From NCBI RefSeq assembly GCF_001522545.3, contig NC_031769.1, positions 134,056,616 to 134,120,615 on the forward strand: a DNA stretch of 64,000 nt, read 5' to 3'. Origin of the DNA: Parus major. Its lineage: Eukaryota; Chordata; Aves; Passeriformes; Paridae. A model generated the notes under the pieces. That model made no database searches. It worked only from the letters and a program-made list of their open reading frames with translations, and was not told the DNA's origin. The position numbers were made by a program, and so were the translations under genes. Positions 40,001 to 52,228 of the stretch are shown here, piece after piece (position 1 is the first letter of the stretch; each line of letters begins with the position of its first letter).

Positions 40001-42953
40001 CACAGGTCTCCTGAGAACTGTTCTTAGACACAGCCCTTCATCACAAATCCACATGATCACACTCCAAAATCTACAGTGTGGCCATAACATTTTGAATATG
40101 TTTAGCCTGCCTAATCCAAGTTTTCAGTTTAAAATCTCACCCTTTACCTGAAATATGAATGCCATAATTAAAAAAAAAAAAAATTCTATTTCAATGATTC
40201 CTCTAAGTGCCAATGCTTTTTCACAACTAAATTAAACTTTAAGCCAGGAATTTAGAAATGACATTACATTTTTCTGGACTAATGGTCAAAAGGAAATTCA
40301 GATGCATCTTGGAGACATCTCAAACGTAATTCTTCAGTGAACATGAGTATCTTTAAAACATGCCACTCTTTCAGAAACAGAGGTTGAGGTTAAAATATAG
40401 TATGTAAACCATTACCTCTCATCTACTCAGCAGAGGAATGAAGTGGTCATCATGGAAGAATGCAGGTCAGTAATGGGACAAAGTACTGTGTTCCAGCCAC
40501 TGTTCGATAGCCCCTCTAAAAATTGCAGACAAATTGTAGAACTAACAAACAAACAAAAAACCCAAACAGAAAAAAAAATCCAATGAGGTTGAAGCAAGAG
40601 AGTCTGGGTTAGTTTTTTAGCTACCAAAAACTACAAGGGCTTGGAAATCTTTTGGTATTTTTTGACCTTGACCTGTATAAACACTGGACTAACACACAAC
40701 ATGACAACATCAGATGGGCCCAATTAATGATCTGACAATCATAGTCAGGGCTTTTCATTTTGTTTTCATTTTAAAAGTTGTTCATCTAGATTTAAACAGT
40801 TTTGCTCAGGAAATGATTGAGGGTGCACAAACAACAAAGTCCTCTTTGAACAGCTGTTATAGCAGGAGAAGAGATTTTGAACTCTGCAACTCATTAATTT
40901 ACAAGGTTAGAGGAGGAGCATGTCAAGCAGTAGGGAGCATGAGAGAAGAACAGAGGACTGGATGAGGTCAAAGAAACTGCCAGATCTCTGCCCTTACAGT
41001 TGGAAGCTTTTTCAGCTGCTAGGAGCAAGGAAAATAACTAATCAACTGTCTGCTCCCTTCACAAGTCCCAGAACAACCTCTGAGGCTGCCATCTGTCCAA
41101 AAGAGATGATAGCTTGACCACCCCGTCATTAACCATCTAAAAGTTGTGAAGTAGAAGTGGTTGAAAGTCTTCCACTGCAATACCTTTCTGTTAAAGGCAT
41201 CTGATCTGAAAATATCCTGTTTCAGAGGAACAGATACATTTTAAAAAAAACCACAACAACAAAAACCAAAAGGACCCATATCAATAGGAATACTATTGAT
41301 GTTGATTCTTATTTTCCTGCCTTGGTCTTTGGGCAGTGCTGTGAGGCAAGTGTTCAAAAATTTTCTACTGTTGTGTGTAATGAGTGGCTCCCAGTGAAGT
41401 GTTTTGAGCTCTCAGTGCAAATAGTTGTACACAAGCCACAGTGGCATCTTTCATAGGACCCCAGTCTTACAGCAAGTCCCTGACACACAGAAGATAACTG
41501 CTAGTAACACCAAAAACACAGTAATATGGTAAATACGGTCTGTCTAAGCAATCAATTTTGCAAAATTCTTCATTTAATGCAAATATGCAAAAGTACATGA
41601 GACAAATAGAGATACAATGATTGTCAAGAAAACCACATATAGAAGGACTAGAAGAAAATAAAAAATTGGTTTTCAAGATGTCAGTTAAATACATTTGTCC
41701 TTTTAACAGACTGGGGCACTGGGATGTCAAAAGACATCCTGTGGAAAGTTCTGGGTGCTCCATTTTAAGATTTTTGCTTGCTGCTGTAAGCAACTGTACA
41801 AGAAATTCACTAAAGGTGCTTTTTTAATGAACTGGTTGTAACTAAGACTTCAGATAGGCTAGAGGATTGGTACTAAATTAGTCCTAAATTGGAGTTTATA
41901 TTCTCCATAAGAATCTACAAGTCAATTCATGCTTGCATTGTCAGTTTTAATAGTGCCAGCTTTTAACTTTGTATAGAAAGTGCAGGGATTTTGAGTGGGC
42001 ACTGTCCAAAAGTAGAGCCAGCTGTAGCAGTCCAGTGAATTTTGAAAATGCACTGAAAACTGGAGGCTGGAAAGTCTAATGTAGAAATCTGAAATGGGGA
42101 AATAGGAAGGTGAGTACAGGTGTTTTTCTGGATAAAGAAGCCCTGTATGTGTGCAGGTTGTCCGTATGTCATTAAAGACCTCTTGATCAGCGTACACCAA
42201 GACACTTATCTGCTTTCTCCTTTCACAGGCTATTAGAAACCTTTAGGAAGCAAAATAAGTTTTGCATAATCTCAGGGTTGACAACACTTCTCAAGTGGTG
42301 TAGAACAATGAGAACTAGGAAACAGTAAATCCTTGAAACTAAATACAAAATTTTAAATTTTCATATAAAATATGCCAGTAGTCAGTAAGATCTGAGGGTT
42401 GATTTCTGCCCATCAGCCAGGAAAATGGGTAAGCAGTTTAAAGGGCACATCCATATATTAACAGGAGAGGAGAAGAGAGAAGAAAAATAATGCATGTTTG
42501 GAATGGAGTAATATATTCAAAGTGTAAAGTGAAGTTTACAATTGATGCTCTACAAGGCCTCCTAAATAGTAACAGGACAAAGAAAGAGTAATTATGTCCA
42601 AATCAAATACCAGCAAGGTAGCATAAACTCTTACACAAGAGCACAAACAAAGCTAAATTTAGAGGATACATCAGCTCAGTTCAGTCAGGATAAAATAGTT
42701 AAACCAAGAACTGAAGCAGATAAATTGCACATATGTATAAACATGTCAATTCTTGATCTGCCATCCATTGAGATAAATCATCACAAACACAGAAATTAGT
42801 ATGTCAATTTTCTATGTCCCAAGAGAGATTTATTATGTACAATGTCACAGATTTCTTGCTGAACATGAGTAAAATGAACTCAGAACTCCCACAGGCAGTA
42901 TCAGGAAGTAAAATAAACAATAATCTGCAGTCTGATAGAATCTTAATATTGCA

Positions 42954-43195
42954 TGTTGTGGCAGGCTACACTTGCTTGGACACAATGTGCTGACAAATGC
43001 CACTGTATCACTCCCCATCCTCAGGTGGGAAGGGGAGAGAAAATATAGTGACAGGTTCATGGGTTGAGTAAGGACAGGGAGAGATCACTCACCACTTAGT
43101 GACAAACAGACTCGACTTGGGTAAATTACTGATTTTGTTACCTAAAAAATCAGAGCAGGATAATGAGAAGTAAATCCAAATATATTTCAGCTTAT
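42954..43195 (-). mobile_element. Songbird ERV LTR fragment, reverse orientation
   Basis: The plus strand runs ccatcctcaggtgggaaggg, then gttgagtaaggacagggaga, gatcactcaccacttagtga, acagactcgacttgggtaaa, and further right atcagagcaggataatgaga followed by agtaaatcc. I know this order as the antisense of an ERV LTR that is frequent in songbird genomes. In intact copies a long GC-rich part with repeated GCTCCAGC words lies beyond it, and that part is absent here. The element is truncated. The left limit is guessed from a tgttgtggc word. Confidence 0.6.
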
Positions 43196-43241
43196 ATTAG
43201 TTTTTCTAGATTGCATTGCTTTCCATAGATAGTGATGTGAG

Positions 43242-43368
43242 ATTCCATGGCTTCGACAATGTTTTGCAGCTGCAAAAATATTTTAAAAATTATGTTATCT
43301 CAAATACAAAAATTTGGTTTCTTAGATGCTACACAGAACCACAGTGAAGCATGTCAAAGCCATGGAAT
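43242..43368. repeat. Inverted repeat with 17-bp arms and central palindrome
   Basis: The arms at 43242-43258 (attccatggcttcgaca) and 43352-43368 match as reverse complements at 16 of 17 positions. Between them lies a perfect 16-bp palindrome (ttttgcagctgcaaaa, 43262-43277). The unit is 127 bp long and lies about 50 bp beyond the LTR fragment. It may be an old MITE or a decayed part of the neighbouring repeat. Confidence 0.7.
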
Positions 43369-45120
43369 GAAATTTTACCTCTAATGTGATCTAACTGTGT
43401 ACCTGAAATAATTTTATGAAACAGACAAGAGATAATGTAATTTCACCTTCAAACAAAGTCTTCATATACAGTTTTTTATGAGGATTAACTTTACAGGACA
43501 TGATGGACCATGGGGCATAGTGGGCTACAGAAGGTGCTATGGTATTCTGTTAGTGTAGAAGATTTGTTGATGGTAAATGACTGGGAAAATAGTCAGAGAA
43601 AAGAACCATCAATTTACAATTAGAATGTTTGCTTTTCTCAGACTGAAGAGATTCTGAAAGAACTAGACTGGTATGCAAAGAAGCAGCTGGGTCTGCAACT
43701 ACAAAAATCAAATAAAAATCAAATAACCAAAAGAAAATGTAATTGTATAGCAGGACTGATGAAGCTTCTGAAAGCTGCTGGCATTTTAGTGAGCACTTGC
43801 ATATTTTTTTTTCCCAAAATGCATTGTATCTGTGAGACAACTCAGCATAATGGGCTGTTCTTGAGCTAGAGGATACTTTTGCATGTATTTTAAATAAACA
43901 TGAATTAAACAAAAAGAAAGGTTCTGCTACTACATGCTAAATATGCCAGTTGGGACCATTATAAAGGGCAATAATTTTAAAGGATTAATAATAATCCTTT
44001 TGTAAAGAGATTTATGGTCTGTTGACAACAAGTGTCGTGTTACACCACGGAATAGTCAAGTGTTGAAAGATTGGAAATTTATTATCCATGATATGAAAGG
44101 AATTGATTTTTAATGGGTAAATCAGCCATATTTTTTTGGATTTGTGTATTTTTTCCTTGGATAACTTAGAAGAATTACATCCTTTCAATATAGCCATTAG
44201 AGAATATAAGGTTGTATTTAGTTGGCAAAAGCCAGCACAAATAAAGGCAATAGAGACCTACTAAGAATTACAATGAAAAAAAAGCAAACCAAATCCAGAG
44301 TGAGCTGGAGAGTCATAACAGCTGTAGAAAAGATATAGGACCAGAAAGAAACTGTCTGAAGACAATTTCTTCCCATTTCATGATGCATAAGATTATCATG
44401 GGGATATTGCTATGGTCCCATATTGGCCAATAAAACAAAACAAAACAAAACACCTGGGCACGGGTATGGGACTTATATTCCCAAATAATGCTTAGACAGG
44501 AGTATACAGGAACTATTTGGAGATTTAATTTTACACAGGTTTATGATATCCTTGTCTCTATATAATAAAATACAAACAGGGAGCAAGCTCTGCTTCAGCT
44601 GGAAAAAGAATCATTCTCAAGCTTTGTTTTGTTATGTGGTGCCAAGGGAATGAATGATGCAGCACAGGAATAACTGGATTGGGATCTAGATATTTGTATC
44701 AATTAAATACATTTATTGAATAGTTCAGCCTACTGAATGTTTACTTGCTGTATCCAATGATGAAACAGTTTTCACTGCAAGCTCTTTTTCTCCCAGATTT
44801 TGGAACACCTCTCTAAAGTTTATGCAGTTCTGTTTACCCTAGTTCTCCCTTCAGAAGCAGCACAACTAATGATGAAACCAATTTGAAACAGGCTACCAAA
44901 ATCTTTTTGTCTCCTCTCTAGTATTTTCCCTTTTGCATGTACTGTTCTGGAATGTAACAGATTGAAAACAAAACATGTTTTCAGAATTTTTTACTTGACA
45001 TACACAAGGGAAAGAAGATCTATTTGTTTACTTTTGTAAGGAGGAAGCTTTATACCTGTTTGAAAACTATCTCTGTTAATTATTCATTGACTATCAGAAC
45101 ACTGTTTGAATTTGAATTGC
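43369..45120. other. AT-rich unique DNA, no gene
   Basis: A 120-codon minus-strand frame (43550-43912) has no recognised domain. A 9-bp-arm hairpin (aaaggatta) lies at 43979-44000 and an (AAAAC)n run at 44430-44453. Confidence 0.6.
44430..44453. repeat. (AAAAC)n microsatellite
   Basis: Four aaaac units lie in tandem. Confidence 0.85.
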
Positions 45121-45235
45121 ACAATCACAGAATAATTTAGTTTGGAAGGCACCTTCAAGTTACCTATTTTCCAATCTTCTGCTCAAAGCAGGTTCAGTTG
45201 TAGTAAGGAGTGTGTGAACGTGATGTCTGGGGGGA
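45121..45235 (-). mobile_element. CR1 LINE 3' tail, diverged, minus strand
   Basis: The plus strand reads cacaatcacagaataattta, then gtttggaaggcaccttcaag, and caatcttctgctcaaagcag, which matches the antisense of avian CR1 tails. Beyond about 45235 the match is lost. The plus-strand open frame of 116 codons over this region starts in the repeat and is not a gene. Confidence 0.75.
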
Positions 45236-45584
45236 CTTTGAGGCATGATGGCCATCACCTGGCACCAACTGGCTTATGGGGAAAAGAGGGAATCCCTGCC
45301 CATTCCCAATGGCAGAATTGTCACATGCATTGTACAGAGGAAACTTTACTTGTAACTGTGCTTTTACATGCATTTCAACATGTAACAGCAACACTGAGAA
45401 CATCTAGAGCCCCAACAATGGCATATAAAACCCCAGATGAAGAATCTTGTTTCCTGGTGCACATTCATATTGGTAAAAAACTTTACCAATAGAAAGAGTT
45501 TTCTGACATTGTTTTTGTCAATGCATGGTCTACCTTTATGTTTAAGAGAACAAAAGAGAGAAGCAGAGAAATGATTATATAAAA

Positions 45585-45646
45585 GACAGACAGAGAGACA
45601 GACAGACAGACAGACAGAAAGCAAGCAAGCAAGCAAGCAAGCAAGC
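45585..45646. repeat. Compound microsatellite (GACA)n-(GCAA)n
   Basis: An imperfect array of gaca units (45585-45618) passes directly into gcaa units (about 45619-45646). It explains the Cys/Leu/Ser/Val repeats in the minus-strand open frames here. Confidence 0.95.
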
Positions 45647-47134
45647 GTATTCTTACTCTAGTCAAGGACAGAATTCTAGAAATAGGGTACACAGACTCCC
45701 AGCTTAATACAAAAACATAGAAGGAAAAGTTTACAATAGAGAAACTATGCAATCACATGAAGGAAACATAAATCTGCAGATTTATGCCCCTAATGGCAAA
45801 CATTGTTAAGCACTAGCAATAATCAGTACAGGTATATTTGCTTAACAAAATTGCAGAATATGTTTTGGTTGGTTTTTGGTTTACTTCTTATACTCTGTAA
45901 TTTATTTGTATCACTCCAGCTGGCAAGAACAGTTCTGCCAGACACTTTTGTGTTTATGACCCTGGAAACATACCTGAGAGTACAGAATAGAAAAAAGTAA
46001 TGAGAACTATTTGAAGAAATCCTCTATCATATCTTAGTGTGAAAAAATAAAAAGTCTTAAATTATATAAGCCATTTCATAGTTTTTTATGAGCCTAATAA
46101 TTTATTAAACTCATAAAAATGAACAGATTTATTATCAACAATTTCTTCTCCTTCCCCTCCGTAGATGTTCTAGCCAGATTATCTCCCTGACCTGGAAAAC
46201 TGCACAGGTACTGGCACAAATTAGTGAAGTAAAATTGCATAAACCCATGTTAAAATTGGTTTAAACTATCAGGAAACCTTATCCTAAAAGCTCAATACTG
46301 CAAACAGAATCAACACTGAAGCACTGGTATTGCCAAGTTCTTCTCTGTTACTTGATATAACATTTTTGTTCATTAGCTTAATCTGCTTTGAGTACTTCCA
46401 TCTGCACTCAAGAAGCTGGTTAAGCATTTCTGCCAGCCCATGTAGATATGGAATTAATATTAACTCTCCAAAAATGACCTATGGCCTGGAAAATTTTTAT
46501 CCAAAATATTCTCTTTTACATGGTCATACAATCCTGCAGTAACCTGAATTCTTTTATTTCTTTATTTTAATCTTAAAATATTATATGGTGACTCAGCACA
46601 TCATTAGAGATGTCCCAGCTTTGACAGGTGTGGTGTTTAAATTAGCACTTCAGCTAATTAAACTCCTAATTCCTCCTTGTGCATTTTAGACCACATTTTA
46701 ATAAAAAGTTGGATTTTTCACAGAATGTTTTTGAAAATGTGGAGTTCAATTTAGCAGTATAATATTCTCATATATGTATATAACAGAGCTAACCTAATGA
46801 GCCTCTTTATGTCCTGTCTTTAGAGACCTGTACTTATTTATGTACTAATGACCACATCTTGTGATTCCTATCTCTGACTGTACATTTACCTTCCTCTCAG
46901 TTTTCTCAGAAGTCTTTACTAGTGTTGCAGAGCTTGGCCATGTAGGAGCTGGGCCTTAAATCCTTGCTGCACCGGGACTTAAACTTCTCAAGGGTTGTGA
47001 AAGATCCTAGAGATAGAGTTGGAAAAAGAAGGACTTAAAGTGTCAAATGGAAGACTAAATCACCCAGAGCATCGAGGTGGAGCTACTAATGGCCTGGTGT
47101 GACATTTTCATAGTGATTTGCTGAGAATCAAGAC
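45647..47134. other. AT-rich unique DNA, no gene
   Basis: A hairpin with perfect 10-bp arms (tttttatgag, 46083-46092, and its complement 46110-46119) lies here. The stretch at about 46590-46740 carries several TAATTA-type words and looks like conserved noncoding DNA. The part from 46920 to 47134 is somewhat GC-richer and unassigned. Confidence 0.55.
46083..46119. repeat. Hairpin, 10-bp arms
   Basis: The arms tttttatgag and ctcataaaaa are exact complements around a 17-nt AT-rich loop. Confidence 0.8.
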
Positions 47135-47612
47135 TATCCAGGTCTGGGCTCCACAGAACAAGACAGGCATGGAGCTCCTGGAGTCCAGCAGTGGGCAGTG
47201 AATACAATTAGGGGTCTGGAGCTACTCCCTTATGAGGGAAGGTTGAGGGATCTGGACCTGTTTAATTTTAGGAATATAAACAAGTATTTGAGGGGAGGCT
47301 GCCAAGAGGATGAAGATAGGCTCTGCTTGGTGGTGCCAACCAATAAAACAAGAGACAACAGGCAGAAAATGATGCACAGGTAGTTCCAGCTGAGCACGAG
47401 GAAGAACTTTTCTGGGTGAGCATGAACTGGAACACATTGTCTAGAGAGACTGTAGAGTATCCCTACAAATCCCTACTGAAGATATTCAATAACTGTCTGG
47501 ATGCAATCCTGTGCTGTGGGATGATCCTTCTTGAGAAAGGAGGTTGGAGCAGATCACCCACTGTGGTCCCTTCCAACCTTAACCACTCTGGGATTCTGTG
47601 ATTTTGTGTGAC
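47135..47612 (+). mobile_element. CR1 LINE 3' end, about 480 bp, plus strand
   Basis: This is the longest recognisable plus-strand CR1 copy. Landmarks in order are ccaggtctgggctccacaga (47140), gggtctggagctactccctt, gaggaagaacttttctgggt (47399), actggaacacattgtctaga, gagactgtagagtatcccta, aggttggagcagatcaccca (47541) and gtcccttccaaccttaacca. It ends in ggattctgtgattttgtgtg, the degenerate terminal octamer repeat of CR1. Part of the end of the reverse-transcriptase region may be present at the left, but stops and indels leave no intact frame. Confidence 0.9.
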
Positions 47613-48415
47613 CCCCCCATGTAAGGACTTAAAGGGCACAGTTGCTTGTCTCAAACATTGTCAAGATCACAGAATGAACTTGCCATAGTATGGGTCACCA
47701 CAAATGGGCCTGAGATAAGTGCAGAGGGGATTAATGACAGGGAGGTGCTAATTGCAGGCCTGGCAGAGGCAAGATCTGGTTAGCACATCCTGACTAATGC
47801 ATCTGGACAAAAATTCCCACTGTTGCAATCTGTAGGAAAGAAAGCAAACTCTCATGCACTTATTCCCCAAGTTATGGAAGAGATAACATTTGCAATGACC
47901 ACTGAATCATTTCTAGATGCTTCATTTCTGGGGCCTTCCATCAGAAGACAGTCCATGATCTACAGCATTAAATCCCTCTCCCCAGGAGAGGTACCTGGAT
48001 GTTCCCACATGAACCTGAATGTACATCAGCCTGTTGAATTTTTTTATGGGCATCCCCCACCCCAAGTGGAGGAAGGCCTGTGACCATCACTTTGACCAAC
48101 AAACTTTTCTCATTGCTGAACCTAGAGGTGTTATCTTTCATCTTCACTGTCTACTATTATGCTTTCTTTGTCTTTATTTCTTTTCCTTATAAATTTTTTT
48201 TTAGATCATATTTTTTACTTTTATCCTGATACATTCCTATAGATAATGTATATGTAAATGCACCATTCATTCAGGGTTGTTTCACTCTAATTGACCCCAA
48301 GGGCTTTCTTATCTAGGATCTCAGTTTCTATGCCTCAGAAGTGGGGTGTAACACCATGATGGTCTCAATCACCCAAAAAACCGGTGGAACTATCAACCCC
48401 CATTTTTGAAAGGAA
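47613..48415. other. Unassigned GC-richer block beside CR1, possible LTR
   Basis: Directly after the CR1 tail the sequence stays GC-richer and contains words such as ccccaagtggaggaaggcct (48060-48079) and, near 48340-48400, ggggtgtaacaccatgatgg followed by aaaaccggtggaactatcaa. It has the look of a retroviral LTR, and I have a weak memory of similar bird sequence, but I cannot name a family or set its ends. The 86-codon plus-strand frame inside shows no domain. Confidence 0.3.
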
Positions 48416-49850
48416 ATGATAAAAATATCTCCTAATCCCAAGGTTTCACTTTAAAATAGAAGTGCATAGATATTTAAATGGAGAAAAGAACCTGCAAGCA
48501 GAACTACAAAACAATTCTATTTTCTTCATCTCTACATATTCAGTCCTTCCTCTGTTGAAGAGTAACTGGAACAGCCCAAAACAAATTCCATACAATTTTA
48601 TCCTGTGCCTAAGAGTTTGGAATGAATTATCTCTAGGTCTTTATAGATCCTATAAATGGCAAACTTCCTCCACTGAGCATGCTCACCTATTGCAAAAATT
48701 TCCTTTCATAAGCCCACCTTAAACTTTTTTAGGAGGATACCTAGTATTTGTACAGAACCTGAAAACAAAATCCATAGTTTTATTATCAACCATGCTGTAT
48801 TTCAAAGGTAAAGAATGAGTTTTTTATCAGATACTCAGAAAACAGAGTTTTAAAATCTTGCTTTAGACTTGGATAGAAGGACTATATTTAACCTTGGAAA
48901 GTTCTTTTCTCCTCAAAGATCAGTCATTATCCTCAGTTAGTTTTATCTACTGCCTGTAACTGTGCTGCTGTCTTGTAGATCTTACTGCAAGGTGCTACTG
49001 CTCCCCTGCACTGCAGAGAGGTTCTGGAGCATAAAATTGTTTTCCAAATGGCACTAAGGCTAAAATGATGTTTTAACTAACTCTTACAATGCTCATTTTA
49101 GTCCTGGGCCCAGATTTAAATCCTGCCTGCATTGTTACATTCCATTCAGCTGCAAGCACTACTGATAAAGTTGTTCCTGGAATCACTTCTCATAAAATTT
49201 GAAATTACCCAATTCTTCTCAGTGAAATACAGAATTACTCTGTCAAAACTCAAGTTCTATTTCTTGTACTGACTGCATGCAGTCAATATTCCAATATCTT
49301 TGGTTTTGACTATGGATATGTCAGTGTCTGCCTTTCTGCTTTTATATTTAAATTTTCTGCATTTTCATCAGCTCATATCACATTAAAAATGTATATAACA
49401 CTTATTTTGTTGGTCTTCATACTCCTCTGTTCCTTTATTTCTCTCACCTTTTTATTTATTTTTTTTAGTTGAAATATTTCTGATAGGTCAGACAGAATTT
49501 AAAAAAAACCTTTTACTTGTACTAATCCATTTTAGGAATTTTATTGGTTTAGAGAGGCAATAATTCTTTTGTGGCACAGCATGACAAGCCAGAAAAACAG
49601 AAAAGAACTTCGGCATGTACTCAAATTTTTTATGGAGTTGCGCCTGACTTTAAAAAGATTTTTGCTTGATTGCTTTTTATTGTCTCCTCCTTAATATTAG
49701 TGGTATCAGTTTGAAGGTAACTGTGTTAACCCAGAAGACTGATGGACTAGAAATCATGGTAAAGTACAGTCAATATAGAGGAGTAGGATGGTGACCCAGA
49801 GAATCTTATATGACCACATAAATTGGGAAAAACAGAGTTATCCTGACAAG

Positions 49851-49890
49851 TTTTCATCTGATGAGCTGCAGGAAGCTCATCAGATGAAAA
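49851..49890. repeat. Perfect hairpin, 17-bp arms, 6-nt loop
   Basis: The arm ttttcatctgatgagct (49851-49867) and its exact reverse complement (49874-49890) flank the loop gcagga. Beyond one mismatch a further two bases pair. A perfect 17-bp stem with such a short loop is rare by chance. The right arm is not followed by a T-run. It could be a structured RNA, a recent foldback duplication or a local template-switch product. Confidence 0.9.
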
Positions 49891-50750
49891 GTTTGCCATT
49901 AAAACTTGGTTGTATTACTTAACATAGGATGCCTATAAACTTCAACATATGAGAGCTGAATAGGAAAAGTAAATAAAATCCAAGATTTTAATACATGAAT
50001 TATTTCCAGTAGAGCTGAGAATGTTATTGCACAGGACTGAGCTGAAATCTTGTTTGGATATTATGCTGGAAAAAAATCCACCAGCACATATAGGGAAGGA
50101 CAGCGAAAGGAAAATAAAAATGTAGACCTTGTCCCATTGAAATAAAAAAAAAAAAATGCTTTGGCTTAAATAGAAGGTAGATGAGAGAGAATATCAATAC
50201 TCTTTGTTTAGCCACTGAAAAATCAGGCAAGAGGAGACTTATTAAAGCTTAAGGATAACATTGTCAGAAGAAAAAAAATTATAATGTGAGCATGAATAAA
50301 TTTATGTTGCTAATTAGTAATTTCAAACCACGAGAAGCATCAAGTATTGGAACAACTTTTTGTTCAGAGCAGTAAAGGACAAAAAATTTTGAAAACCTTC
50401 TAAGATGAAGATTAAGAATTGTGCAAGAAGGCTTATACACTATGTCTGCCTTCAATAACAGGAGCTCAAGTCACTGACCCAGAAATCTTAGAGTGCAAGT
50501 ACACATGTATTTTTTTAATTTTGAAGTTAATATGAAAGAAATTGCATTTTCGCCCAGGTTCTATAAATCAAATTTTAATATTTGGCTATTTTATAACTGC
50601 ATAAATTTCTTTAGAAGAGCTGTTTCTCTAGAAGATAGTTAGATGCTCTTCGAGCAGCTAGTGATAATATTAACTTCCCTTGATTGATACACCAAATGTG
50701 ACCACATAGTATACACTAGCTGGAACCATTTCCATGTAATTATTGCTGTG

Positions 50751-50813
50751 ACATTTTTCAGAATAGTACTACTTGACATTTACAGTGAAATGTAATGCTA
50801 TTCTGAAAAATGT
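50751..50813. repeat. Nested hairpin, 63 nt, miRNA-precursor size
   Basis: The outer arms acatttttcagaatag (50751-50766) and its exact complement (50798-50813) pair over 16 bp. Within the 31-nt spacer a second 6-bp stem (acattt, 50776-50781, with aaatgt, 50788-50793) closes on acagtg. The total length and an internal loop resemble a microRNA precursor, but a palindromic repeat or chance is equally possible. Both strands would fold. Confidence 0.8.
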
Positions 50814-52228
50814 TTCCTTATGTTCACTTTTTTTGTGGACATTTTAGTCTGCCATTGCAGTAGGACACACATTGTATATGAACTTTCACTTCTACAGTGA
50901 TTTTCTTTAAATTGGATAACTTAGGAAGTAATCTTTGGTATGGGGACAGAAATTTTATTAAATTTAGCCCTCTGTTGAGTACTGTTTTAGTTCCTCAGTA
51001 TACATACAAAAATTTTCTGTATGTGAATTATTACTACTGTTCTGAAGATGCTATACTGAAAGGATAACAAGACAGACACAAGTATTTTTGCATTCTGCTG
51101 AGTGCTGCAAATAGAAAAATAGAACTCATATTAAAATTTAAAAGCTGTATGACCTCCAAATTAATTTGTCTTCATAGAATGTATAATATTTCATTTGTTC
51201 TCTCTCCATTTTGAAGAAAAAAAAAAAGATTGTCTGTATGTAGTACTTTAAGAGACTGCAGAAATATGACTTGTACTTTATGGTGCTTTTTGTTGTTGTT
51301 TTATTTACTTGGTGAACAACTTCACCTTGCATTTTAGGATAGATTATTTATAAATATAAAAGTGAGATACAATTATTCTTTTAGCAATCACTTCTGTACA
51401 ATTTGAAGATATCAGTTACATTACACATCTTTATGTGAAACCTAAAGATTTCCTAACTGTAGGAAATAGGGACTTAGATGGAGCTTGGTATCTTTGCTAC
51501 AGTACTGTTCCAGCTTATTGTAAAATTTGTCCAGAAGTTCTACATCTACCTATACTAATCCTTTTTTCTTGAAGAGAAATCCAGCATAGAGTTATACATG
51601 ATTTACAAGGAAGCCCATTAGTGTGCAATTATTAGCATTACATCAGCAGAACTCTGGGCTGTCCTGTCTCATACCAAGGTTCCCAGTATAAAAAGGCTGG
51701 GTGCAGTATCTGTCAAAGGAACAATAATTGCCCCCAAGTTTTCCAGGATAATAATAATAATATATCACAGGCTGTTTCTTGCTGTGGCATCTTTAAAATT
51801 TCTTCTTGAATTCTTCTACTTCTTAAATTTCTTACAATAGGTCACTTTATAGTTGTGCCTTGCTCCATTTTAACTCACTGCCACATCACAGCCATTTCCC
51901 AGCTCTTCTATGGTAGCTTTATTCTTATCATCTTCTCTTTGTAATTAAGGCTATCCTACTCCAGTATTTAAGTTTTACTGATTAGTAAAACCTCTCTCTT
52001 GCTTTTTCTACTTCAATCCAACTTCTTCTGTTCAGTTCTCACTGCATTTTTTTCATTTTATTTTGCAATGTTCTTTGTGTTTAGGCTTTGTTCTCAGAAT
52101 CCAAATAACAGTTGTTTGTCCCCTAAAATCAGTAGCATCTGCTTCTAGCTCTTCAAAATGTTTATCTTTTTTTCTCCAAATAAATTTTAAGTGTGTCCTG
52201 TTATCTTTAAATGCATGAAGGGGGAATG

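Larger units (their letters stand above)
31804..42950. other. AT-rich DNA, no gene recognised
   Basis: This 11-kb stretch holds no recognised gene and almost no repeats. Exceptions are the A tract and AT-rich block at 34340-34440, a stem-loop of 8-bp arms at 41280-41300, and short A/T homopolymers. The 136-codon frame at 36642-37052 lies in a GC-richer patch but has no recognised domain. Overlapping minus-strand frames at 41.5-42.2 kb (108, 92 and 80 codons) also lack one. Confidence 0.55.
48416..52228. other. AT-rich unique DNA with two hairpins, no gene
   Basis: No supported gene lies here. Two notable hairpins are listed separately. An (ATA)n run is at about 51747-51763. Open frames are under 90 codons. 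Confidence 0.6.

Noticed and set aside
45585..45646. Regular repeats considered as a CRISPR-like array
   Set aside because: Four-base units without spacers. It is a microsatellite, and the genome is vertebrate.
45364..45752. Minus-strand frames with repeated Cys-Leu-Ser-Val residues
   Set aside because: Direct translation of the (GACA)n-(GCAA)n microsatellite.
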